DNA from: Chloroflexota bacterium
GTDB lineage: Bacteria > Chloroflexota > Dehalococcoidia > SM23-28-2 > RBG-16-64-32
Direction of reading: 5' to 3'
Length of the DNA stretch: 11,559 bases
NCBI GenBank assembly: GCA_005882715.1
Contig: VBEI01000045.1
Location: 1-11,559, forward strand
The notes beneath the pieces are model-generated. The model saw nothing but the letters and a program-made list of their open reading frames with translations, had not been told where the DNA came from and did no database searches. The translations under genes were made by a program, and so were the position numbers. Every line of letters begins with the position of its first letter. Position 1 is the first letter of the stretch. Positions 5,183-11,559 of this stretch are shown here, in pieces.

Positions 5183-7596
5183 ACCGGCTTGTCAGTCAGC
5201 GCCCGCTCGAGCCCGCCCTCGTAGGCGTCTCGGATTTCGTCGAGCGAGAGGTCGATCGGGCCGAGGCGGAGGCGGCGTTCGGCGGTTACGCGGCCGATTC
5301 GCGCGAAGGGAATGTCGCCAGCGCGCGCGATCTGGTCGATCGCGCCGCGCTCGCCGGGGCGAGTCGCGATGACGACTCGCGATTGCGCCTCGCCGAAGAG
5401 CGCGGCGTCTAGCCGCAGGCCGAGGTCGGCGCCGGACGCATCGATGCCTTTGCCGCCGGCGAGGCACATCTCCGCCAGCGCGACCGCGAGCCCGCCGTCG
5501 GAGCAGTCGTGAGCGGCGGTGGCGATGCGCTGCCGGATGAGGGCGAGGACAGCGCGATGGAGGCGGGCCTCGAGGCCGAGGTCCATGCTGAGCCGCCCGC
5601 CCACGAGGCCGTGAATTTCCTTTAGATACTCGCTTCCGGCAAGCGATGCCGCCGGCTGCTCCAAGAGTGAGCCGAGGAGGAACACTTCATCGCCTTCGTG
5701 TTCAAACGCCATCTGGCAGTGGCGGGTGACGTCGTCGAGGATGCCGAGCATTCCGATCACGGGGGTTGGGCAGACGGCGCGGTCGCTGGTCTCGTTGTAG
5801 AGGCTGACGTTGCCCGAGATGACCGGCGTTCCGAGCTCTGAGCAGGCGTCGCTTATGCCGCGAATGACTTCCTGCATCTGGTAGTAGACCTCGGGGCGCT
5901 CGGGGTTGCCGAAGTTGAGGCAGTCGGTCACGGCGACCGGCTGCGCGCCGGTGCAGACGACGTTGCGGGCTGCCTCGGCAACGGCCATCGCTCCGCCGGC
6001 GTAGGGACTGAGATGCGCGTAGCGGCCGTTGCCGTCAACACTGATCGCGATGCCCTTCGGCGTTCCTTTGATGCGCATAACGGCGGCGTCCGCGCCGGCG
6101 GCGACCACAGTGTTCGCAAGGACGCTCTGGTCGTACTGGCGGTAGACCCAGCGCTTCGAGGCGATGTTCGGAGAGCCGAGGAGGCGGAGGAGGGCGGCGT
6201 TTGGTGTGCCCCTTTTGGGCGCGGGTTTCGATTCCGCATCGACGGGTTGGTCGCCATCAGATACCGCCAGTGCGCCGTTGCCCGACGCCGAAGAGCCCAA
6301 ACCAACCCCTAGGGTGGCGTTGTTCTCCAGGTCGGGCAGCGACAGAAGATCGAGAGCCCCTAGTTCGTCCAGTTCCGGCGGGCGGACCCCTTCGCGCGTG
6401 TATTCGGGCGCTTCAACGAGAATACCGACTGGCAGCGTGGCCACCTCGCCGTCGCCTTCCATAATGTGAATGATTCGATCGTCGGACACGTGGCCGATGA
6501 TTGTCCAGGGGTCCTCCCAGCGCTCGAAGAGAGCCGCGTCATCGCCCTCGTGGCCTTTGCGGACGATGGTTAGCATGCGTTCCTGGGACTCGGAGAGCAT
6601 GACTTCGTAGGCACTCATGCCCTCCTCGCGGCGCGCGACTTTCGCTACATCGATCACCAGGCCGGTGCCAGCGCGCGCGGCTGACTCGGCGCTGGATGCC
6701 GTCAGGCCGGCGGCGCCCAGGTCCTGGATGCCGGAGATCCAGCCGGCGTGATGATGGGCGAGATCGAGGCAGGCCTCCATCAGCATCTTCTCCAGGAAGG
6801 GGTTGCCGACCTGCACGGCAGGGCGCAGCTCCTCGAAGCGGGAGTGCGGATCGGTGCGGGAGGCGAGACCGGAGGCGCCGTGAATACCGTCGCGGCCCGT
6901 GTCGGCGCCGACAAGCATGAGGAGGTTGCCCGGGCCTTCCGCCTTCGCGCTCGCCAGGCGATCGACGGGCGCAATTCCGACGCACATGGCGTTAACGAGT
7001 GGGTTGGCGGAATAGGAGTCTTCGAAGACGACTTCGCCGCCGACGGTCGGAATGCCGAGGCAGTTCCCATAGCCGGCGATGCCGGCAACGACACCGCCGA
7101 AGAGATAACGATTGCGGGTGACATCTGCATCCTGTGGCTCGGGGCCTCCGTCACGAGCCGCGTCAGCGATGGCGCCCCTACCCACAGACGATGGGGTGAT
7201 CGGGCCGAAGCGAAGAGAGTCGAGGATGGCGATGGGACGCGCGCCCATCGCGAAGATATCGCGGACGATGCCGCCGACGCCGGTGGCGGCGCCCTGGTAG
7301 GGCTCGATGGCGGAAGGATGGTTGTGTGATTCGATCTTCAGGACCACGCATACGCCGTCGCCGATGTCTACGGCGCCGGCGTTTTCGGCGCCGCGCTGGG
7401 TGAGGACGTAGGGGCCTTCGCCAGGCAACTGGCGAAGAAGCGGCTTCGAGTTCTTGTAGCCGCAGTGCTCGCTCCACAGGGCGCCGAACATCCCGAGCTC
7501 AACCTCATTGGGCTCGCGGCCGAGGCGCTCGATGATCAGCGCATATTCATCCCGGCTGAGGGCGATGGTATCGAGGACTTCCTGGGCTACGGGCAT
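5179..7596 (-). CDS. purL: Phosphoribosylformylglycinamidine synthase subunit PurL
   Basis: Synthetase subunit of FGAM synthase: it uses ATP and ammonia from PurQ to convert FGAR to FGAM, step four of de novo purine synthesis. It is the small, glutaminase-free PurL type. Visible motifs are WSEHCGYKNSK at 41-51, ESHNHPSAIEPYQGAATGVGG at 89-109, TVGGEVVFEDS at 184-194, GRDGIHGASGLASR at 234-247, QDLGAAGLTASSAE at 291-304, the second-half NIASKRWVYRQYD at 477-489, and HDCSDGGLAVALAEM at 696-710. At 805 residues it is longer than the usual ~740. The excess sits in two places: about 25 residues near 132-158 before RYLFGG, and a Gly/Ala/Ser-rich linker of about 40 residues at 423-462 between the two halves. 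The start is an ATG with only a weak GAGAG before it, 36 bp after the upstream membrane-protein gene. Confidence 0.97.
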   Translation of the reverse strand: MPVAQEVLDTIALSRDEYALIIERLGREPNEVELGMFGALWSEHCGYKNSKPLLRQLPGEGPYVLTQRGAENAGAVDIGDGVCVVLKIESHNHPSAIEPYQGAATGVGGIVRDIFAMGARPIAILDSLRFGPITPSSVGRGAIADAARDGGPEPQDADVTRNRYLFGGVVAGIAGYGNCLGIPTVGGEVVFEDSYSANPLVNAMCVGIAPVDRLASAKAEGPGNLLMLVGADTGRDGIHGASGLASRTDPHSRFEELRPAVQVGNPFLEKMLMEACLDLAHHHAGWISGIQDLGAAGLTASSAESAARAGTGLVIDVAKVARREEGMSAYEVMLSESQERMLTIVRKGHEGDDAALFERWEDPWTIIGHVSDDRIIHIMEGDGEVATLPVGILVEAPEYTREGVRPPELDELGALDLLSLPDLENNATLGVGLGSSASGNGALAVSDGDQPVDAESKPAPKRGTPNAALLRLLGSPNIASKRWVYRQYDQSVLANTVVAAGADAAVMRIKGTPKGIAISVDGNGRYAHLSPYAGGAMAVAEAARNVVCTGAQPVAVTDCLNFGNPERPEVYYQMQEVIRGISDACSELGTPVISGNVSLYNETSDRAVCPTPVIGMLGILDDVTRHCQMAFEHEGDEVFLLGSLLEQPAASLAGSEYLKEIHGLVGGRLSMDLGLEARLHRAVLALIRQRIATAAHDCSDGGLAVALAEMCLAGGKGIDASGADLGLRLDAALFGEAQSRVVIATRPGERGAIDQIARAGDIPFARIGRVTAERRLRLGPIDLSLDEIRDAYEGGLERALTDKPV

Positions 7597-7632
7597 GCTC
7601 TCAGGATACCGGTTTCGGCCCCCACGGCGCTG

Positions 7633-8883
7633 CTATCTGAACTCGAAGCGCACCTTCTCGCCAAAGGGGATGAAGGCGGCGAGGCCCGGAGCGTACGTGA
7701 GTTCCGAGGGGTTGGCCCCGTCTCGCACCTCGAAAGCGACACCCACTCGCTCTGTCTCACCTCGTTCGAGTTGAACCCGGCCAAGCGGCCGCACCTGAAC
7801 TAGAAGTGGGCCTTGATCCCGCCCGTCCGTGTCCGTTAACCCAAAGTGCTGCTTGTTTACGGATGTGAATGCGGAGTCGACATTGGTGATCTCGAGCTGG
7901 AACTGAACGAAGCGGTAGCCCACTCGCGGCTTCCGGAAGACACCTGACAAGTTGTAGGGATCCTCCGCGCTCAGCAGCACGACGACATTCCCCTCGATGT
8001 CGACAGGCGCCGTCGAGTCCCCGGCGAGTACATCGGCGTACCTTACCGACACTCGCTCAGTACTTGAGGTAATCGTGCCGACGAGCAACGCGACGCCAAC
8101 GAAAGCCGCGATTAAGCCTATGCTAACGGGGAAGATCATTACCGCGGATACGGCGATCGCGCGGCCCGAGCCCGGGCGGGCGTCGGCGCGTCTGCTGTAC
8201 GGGGGAAATTCGTCGCGGAGCAGCGAGGAGTAGGCGTTCACGCGGTAGTACCAGCGCATCACGCCGACTATGTAGGTGAAAAGTGCGCGCGGGAAGCGCC
8301 CGGTAATGAGAATCGCGAAGTAAGCAATGATGCCGGCGAGGATGGCGAAGAGTCCGAGGAAGTAAAGGACTATCTGGTGGAGGAGAACGAGGAACCACTT
8401 GACGAAGATGAGCCAGCGGCTGAGCATTTCCGGATATTCGACGTCATATAAGACCGGATAGCGGCCGGGGTCCGAAGAAAAGGGCGGGTACTCATCGCGG
8501 AGCAGCGCCATGTACGCATGGACGTTGGCGGTCCACCGATTGAACGAAACGACAAGCTCGAACAGGCCTTTTGGGTAGCGCCGGGTGAACAGGATCGCAA
8601 ACCAGGCGATGAACGTGATGATCCCGACTACCGTGCCAAGGGCGTAAATGACGAGCAGCTGAGGGATCGCGATGAGAAGCCGGAAGAGCGTGCTCAGCCG
8701 GGACAGCTTCGCCGGGTACTCGACGTCGAACGTAACCGGATAGGCCCCGGGCGCGCGAGCGAGTACGGGCAGCGGGCGCAGGAAGTTGATGCGCGCACCG
8801 CAGCGGAGGCAAAAGTTGAAGTCGGCCGGGTTAGGGGCGCCGCAGTTGTGACAGAAGCGTTCTTCGGCGGGCGGCTGGATCAA
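7633..8883 (-). CDS. Zinc-ribbon membrane protein with two DUF4389 units and a DUF4352-like domain
   Basis: Function unknown. The 416 residues read as four parts. A zinc ribbon (C11, C14, C25, C28) is followed by two DUF4389 units at about 49-135 and 142-229. Each unit runs YPV..DVEYP, hydrophobic segments, FAIL.T.R.P, an R-W pair and LLRDE.PP. A further hydrophobic segment follows at about 242-271. A C-terminal beta-rich domain (about 295-416) resembles DUF4352, seen in the spacing of FVQFQLEITNVD, FGLTDTDG and VAFEVRDGANPSELTYAP. I infer a cytosolic ribbon, about five membrane helices and an exported C-terminal domain. The start is TTG: an in-frame TGA lies three codons upstream and no ATG or GTG precedes the ribbon, so this start is close to forced. 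It is placed between purQ and purL with 36 bp on each side; nothing in the protein suggests a purine role. Confidence 0.82.
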   Translation of the reverse strand: MIQPPAEERFCHNCGAPNPADFNFCLRCGARINFLRPLPVLARAPGAYPVTFDVEYPAKLSRLSTLFRLLIAIPQLLVIYALGTVVGIITFIAWFAILFTRRYPKGLFELVVSFNRWTANVHAYMALLRDEYPPFSSDPGRYPVLYDVEYPEMLSRWLIFVKWFLVLLHQIVLYFLGLFAILAGIIAYFAILITGRFPRALFTYIVGVMRWYYRVNAYSSLLRDEFPPYSRRADARPGSGRAIAVSAVMIFPVSIGLIAAFVGVALLVGTITSSTERVSVRYADVLAGDSTAPVDIEGNVVVLLSAEDPYNLSGVFRKPRVGYRFVQFQLEITNVDSAFTSVNKQHFGLTDTDGRDQGPLLVQVRPLGRVQLERGETERVGVAFEVRDGANPSELTYAPGLAAFIPFGEKVRFEFR

Positions 8884-8919
8884 GCGGACGTCTCAGTCAC
8901 AGTTCTGACCGATCGACGG

Positions 8920-9624
8920 CTAGACCCCCACCCCCCGCTTTGCCCACTCGACCACTGATTGCCACAAGAGCAGGCCGTCTTCGCCGCCCATGAGCGCCTC
9001 GCAGGCGCGCTCCGGGTGCGGCATCATCCCGAGTACGTTTCCGCGCTCGTTGACAATCCCGGCGATGTTTCTCTCACTTCCGTTCGGATTGGCGTCGGGG
9101 GTCACGTCGCCAGCTGGGGTGCAGTAGCGAAAGAGGACGCGGCCAGAGGACTCCAATTCGCTCAGCGTGGCGTCGTCCGCGACATAGCGGCCCTCGCCGT
9201 GGGATATCGGCATGCTCAAGACATCCCCAGGCGCGCAGCGGGTCGTGAACGGAGTGTCCGCGTTTTCGACGCGAAGGTGCACCCATTCACAGCGATACTG
9301 CAGCGAGTCGTTCCGCATCAGCGCGCCAGGTAGGAGATGGGCCTCGCAGAGTATCTGGAAGCCGTTGCAGATGCCGATGACGGGCTTTCCCTGTTCAGCG
9401 TGCCGTCCCACGGCGCCCATCACCGGCGAGAAGCGGGCGATGGCGCCCGTCCGCAGGTAGTCGCCGTAGGAGAAGCCGCCGGGGAGCACGATGCAGTCGT
9501 AAGAGGAGAGGTCGCTCTCGCGGTGCCAGACGAGATCCGCCTGGTGCCCCATGACGTTGGCGAGGGCGTACTGGCAGTCGCGGTCGCTCCAGGTGCCGGG
9601 GAAGACGATGACGGCGAAGCGCAT
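8920..9624 (-). CDS. purQ: Phosphoribosylformylglycinamidine synthase glutaminase subunit PurQ
   Basis: Class I glutamine amidotransferase that releases ammonia from glutamine for PurL. The 234 residues fit the family. The N-terminal MRFAVIVFPGTWSDRD, LPGGFSYGDYLRTGAIAR at 47-64, the nucleophile elbow GICNGFQ with C86, and MPHPERA with H203 and E205 completing the triad are all present. The ATG at 9624 was chosen because MRFAVIVFPG is the canonical beginning; the frame is open for 51 more codons upstream but these run through tandem repeats and into the divergent gene. No Shine-Dalgarno is visible; instead a CATAAT lies six bases before the ATG. It is the first gene of the purine operon in this window. 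The PurS partner gene, often just upstream, is absent. Confidence 0.96.
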   Translation of the reverse strand: MRFAVIVFPGTWSDRDCQYALANVMGHQADLVWHRESDLSSYDCIVLPGGFSYGDYLRTGAIARFSPVMGAVGRHAEQGKPVIGICNGFQILCEAHLLPGALMRNDSLQYRCEWVHLRVENADTPFTTRCAPGDVLSMPISHGEGRYVADDATLSELESSGRVLFRYCTPAGDVTPDANPNGSERNIAGIVNERGNVLGMMPHPERACEALMGGEDGLLLWQSVVEWAKRGVGV

Positions 9625-9630
9625 GGCCCA

Positions 9631-9636
9631 ATTATG
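9631..9636 (-). promoter_or_regulatory. Possible -10 element of purQ (leaderless transcript)
   Basis: CATAAT on the minus strand matches five of six -10 bases and ends six bases before the purQ ATG, so a transcript would start at or next to the start codon. No ribosome binding site is seen. A clear -35 at 16-18 bases spacing is lacking; the region is occupied by CTTGTTC repeats. Confidence 0.4.
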
Positions 9637-9643
9637 GAGCATC

Positions 9644-9664
9644 GAACAAGGAACAAGGAACAAG
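9644..9664. repeat. Three perfect tandem GAACAAG heptamers
   Basis: GAACAAG occurs at 9644-9650, 9651-9657 and 9658-9664, in the 105-bp gap between divergent purQ and the acyl-CoA synthetase gene. It sits where the -35 region of a purQ promoter would be. It may be a regulator-binding array or a slippage-prone simple repeat; sequence alone does not decide. Confidence 0.85.
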
Positions 9665-9729
9665 GAGGACGCGGGAGTAGCCTCAGGGGCTGTTCTCTGT
9701 GTCTGCTCCGTGGTTGTACGCTTGTGATC

Positions 9730-11193
9730 ATGACGAGTCGCGCTGCTGTCGCGGCAGAGATCGACGCGATCTTCCACCCGGGCTCGATCGCGGTCGTAGG
9801 CGCGTCTGCGAATCCCGAAACGCCCGGGTATGATTACGTGCGCTCGCTCCAGGAGTTCGGGTACGAGGGGCGGATCTACCCAGTCAACCCGAAGGGCGGC
9901 GAAATCCTGGGCCTCCCCGTCTATGCGTCCCTGGGTGACATCCCTGGCGTCGTGGACTACGTCATCTCGTGCATACCGAATGCCTATATCCTCGACCTCG
10001 TCCGTGATTGCGCGGCGGCGGGAGTGAAGGCACTCCAGCTGTTTACCGGCCGCTTCAGTGAGACCGGCCGCGCAGACGATGCGGCGCTCGAGGACAGGCT
10101 GCGACGCACGGCCAGGGCGGCGGGAGTGCGGCTGATCGGGCCGAACTGCATGGGGCTGCTCTATCCGGAGTTTGGCATCTCCTTCCGGACGGACATGTCG
10201 CGGAAGTCAGGGCCGATCGGGTTCCTCTCGCAGAGCGGCAATCTGCTATTCGAGCTAACGCACTTCGGGGAGTCGCGCGGGCTGCGCTTCTCGAAGGCGA
10301 TAAGCTACGGCAATGCTCTCGACCTGAACGAATGCGATTTCCTCGAATACTTCGCGGAGGACGCCGAGACGCGCGTTATCGGCGCTTACATCGAGGGCGT
10401 AAGAGACGGCCGGGCGTTCATTCAGACGCTGGGGCGAGCATCCTCGAGGAAGCCAACCGTTGTCCTGAAGGGAGGACGGACTGACGCCGGCGGACGGACG
10501 GCGGTCTCGCATACGGCGGCGCTCGCTGGGTCGGCTGCCGTCTGGGAAGCGGCGGTGCGGCAGTCGGGGGCTCTGTCAGTAGCGACCGTCGAGGAGCTCG
10601 TCGACGCGCTGATTGGGTGCGCCTATATGAGGGCACCGGCCGGCGTGCATTCGGGCGATCGCCTCTCGCGGCCCAGGCTGGCGATGGTGGGCGCCGGAGG
10701 AGGCCGGTCGGTGCTGACCGCCGACCTGTGCGAGGAACTCGGGCTCCGGGTGCCGCCGCTTCCGCAGGACGTTGAGGCGAAGGTCGCGGAGAAGGCGCCG
10801 GACCTGGCGGGATGGGTCACGAACCCGGTCGATCAGTCGATCCTGGCGGGCAGCGGGCTGGGTGGGGCGCAGGTCCTCGAGTGGCTGGACGAGAGCCCGG
10901 CAATCGACATGCTGGTCGGAAACGTCGGCGAGCCGTGGGCATTCGGGCGGCCAAACGGCGAAGCGATCGTGAGGCGTGTGACGGAGCGGTTCATCGAGGT
11001 GGCCGCGAAAACGAACAAGCCGTTCGCGGTGGTTCTTGGTCCCTCGGACTATGCGGACGAGGAGCGCTGGAGAGTCGTATCAGAGGCTCGCGAGCGTCTG
11101 GTCGAGGCCGGCGTGGCAGTCTTCCCGAGCGTGGAACGGGCGGTCAGGACGCTGGCGCGGCTTGCCAGGAAATGGAGTAGCCGCCAGGACTAG
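9730..11193 (+). CDS. NDP-forming acyl-CoA synthetase, alpha-type subunit
   Basis: Member of the ADP-forming acetyl-CoA/acyl-CoA synthetase superfamily, which interconverts an acyl-CoA and NDP with the acid, CoA and NTP through a phosphohistidine. The 487 residues show a CoA-binding Rossmann domain (about 12-138; IAVVGASANPETPGY at 20-34, PVNPKGG at 51-57, IGPNCMG at 136-142). Two succinyl-CoA-ligase-like domains follow (about 160-300 and 316-480). GFLSQSG at 164-170, ISYGNALDLNE at 191-201 and the phosphorylated histidine in SHTAALAGS (H261) are all present. The ATP-grasp beta module is missing, and no beta gene lies next to it. The ATG at 9730 was chosen because the CoA-binding domain starts there; the frame stays open upstream to 9337, but that part is antisense to purQ. 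No clear ribosome binding site is seen. The substrate cannot be told. It diverges from purQ and shares its stop with the DinB-like gene. Confidence 0.9.
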   Translation: MTSRAAVAAEIDAIFHPGSIAVVGASANPETPGYDYVRSLQEFGYEGRIYPVNPKGGEILGLPVYASLGDIPGVVDYVISCIPNAYILDLVRDCAAAGVKALQLFTGRFSETGRADDAALEDRLRRTARAAGVRLIGPNCMGLLYPEFGISFRTDMSRKSGPIGFLSQSGNLLFELTHFGESRGLRFSKAISYGNALDLNECDFLEYFAEDAETRVIGAYIEGVRDGRAFIQTLGRASSRKPTVVLKGGRTDAGGRTAVSHTAALAGSAAVWEAAVRQSGALSVATVEELVDALIGCAYMRAPAGVHSGDRLSRPRLAMVGAGGGRSVLTADLCEELGLRVPPLPQDVEAKVAEKAPDLAGWVTNPVDQSILAGSGLGGAQVLEWLDESPAIDMLVGNVGEPWAFGRPNGEAIVRRVTERFIEVAAKTNKPFAVVLGPSDYADEERWRVVSEARERLVEAGVAVFPSVERAVRTLARLARKWSSRQD

Positions 11194-11559
11194 AAGGAAT
11201 ATCCTTTCGCGCCCTGCTGGCCCTTCATGCAGGAGATCTCGCCAATGTGGTTGGACGGATGGATCACCGCAATCATGGAGACGAAGCCGCCCAGGCTCAT
11301 CTTGCCGAGACCTGAACTTGTAAGGTCGATCTCCCGGTCGAGATCCTCCGGCTTTAGTGTTGTGAGATACTCCTCCGTGCTTCGGAATACAGCGCGCATG
11401 TAGTCGAGGGCTTGCGGAAGGTCGATCTGGACCCGCTGCGCCCACTCGCCATAGTTGCCCATCGGATGCGGCTCGCTGGCGCCGGTTTTGCCGGCGTAAG
11501 GGCCCATCGCGAGCGGCTGCTGGCCGGTCATCATCTTGAGGAAGAAGTCTTCGCCGGAG
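11190..11559 (-). CDS. DinB-like domain protein, 5' end beyond window
   Basis: The C-terminal 122 residues of a probable DinB/DUF664-like four-helix protein, a family that often binds a metal through histidines and includes thiol transferases as well as many proteins of unknown role. The visible end carries IHPSNHIGEISCMKGQQGAKG, whose two histidines and GEI..KG..G pattern are typical of the last helix of DinB_2-type proteins. An internal ATG exists at 11534, but the frame continues without a stop to the window edge through SGEDFFLK, which reads as part of the protein, so I treat the gene as truncated by the window. It converges with the acyl-CoA synthetase gene and the two TAG stops overlap in one CTAG. 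Confidence 0.75.
   Translation of the reverse strand, partial: SGEDFFLKMMTGQQPLAMGPYAGKTGASEPHPMGNYGEWAQRVQIDLPQALDYMRAVFRSTEEYLTTLKPEDLDREIDLTSSGLGKMSLGGFVSMIAVIHPSNHIGEISCMKGQQGAKGYSF

Noticed and set aside
9675..9687. Short AGCC/GGCT hairpin upstream of the acyl-CoA synthetase gene
   Set aside because: Only four base pairs and no associated T-run or conserved element; not distinguishable from chance.
9337..9729. Upstream extension of the acyl-CoA synthetase reading frame by 131 codons
   Set aside because: The extension is antisense to purQ and shows no family character; the CoA-binding domain begins right after the ATG at 9730. Long open antisense frames are common at this GC content.
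9625..9777. N-terminal extension of PurQ
   Set aside because: It is translated from the heptamer repeats and the divergent gene; PurQ proteins begin at the MRFAVIVFPG segment.

Overview
The window is chromosomal housekeeping DNA from a GC-rich bacterium (roughly 60-65% GC by eye). It holds nine protein genes (one cut by the right edge) and no recognisable RNA gene, IS element, CRISPR array or phage module. The best guess at lineage is Chloroflexota, perhaps the Dehalococcoidia side. A DnaD-domain protein plus a DnaC/DnaI-type ATPase directly behind rplI-dnaB is a Firmicutes/Chloroflexota arrangement, the high GC argues against most Firmicutes, and the duplicated DUF4389 membrane protein also fits. 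This is inference; no rRNA or marker comparison is possible here.

Layout. Positions 1-119 are a lower-GC stretch I cannot assign. At 120-656 (+) lies a zinc-ribbon NUDIX hydrolase. It converges on a minus-strand replication operon that reads, in transcription order, rplI (5035-4385), dnaB (4309-2876), a DnaD-family gene (2745-2020) and a DnaC/DnaI-like gene (2111-687). A good sigma70-type promoter for this operon overlaps the stop codon of purL. Upstream on the same strand is a purine operon: purQ (9624-8920), a DUF4389/DUF4352 membrane protein (8883-7633) and purL (7596-5179), with gaps of 36 bp on both sides of the middle gene. Diverging from purQ is a plus-strand NDP-forming acyl-CoA synthetase alpha-type gene (9730-11193). 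It meets a minus-strand DinB-like gene (11559-11190, 5' end outside the window) in a shared CTAG.

How the genes work together. PurQ supplies ammonia to PurL in the fourth step of de novo purine synthesis; the third subunit expected for this PurL type, PurS, is not here. The rplI operon couples a ribosomal protein to the replicative helicase DnaB and two candidate helicase-loading proteins.

The most unusual object is the helicase-loader gene. It encodes an N-terminal zinc motif followed by two complete AAA+ modules in tandem, each with Walker A, Walker B, sensor 1 and arginine-finger-like residues, repeated with an exact period of 188 residues. Known DnaC/DnaI loaders have one such module. 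Its start also lies 92 bp inside the upstream dnaD-like gene, and a large imperfect inverted repeat sits between dnaB and that gene. Secondary points are an acidic 66-residue tail on L9, two insertions in PurL, an orphan acyl-CoA synthetase alpha subunit and hints of leaderless transcription at purQ.
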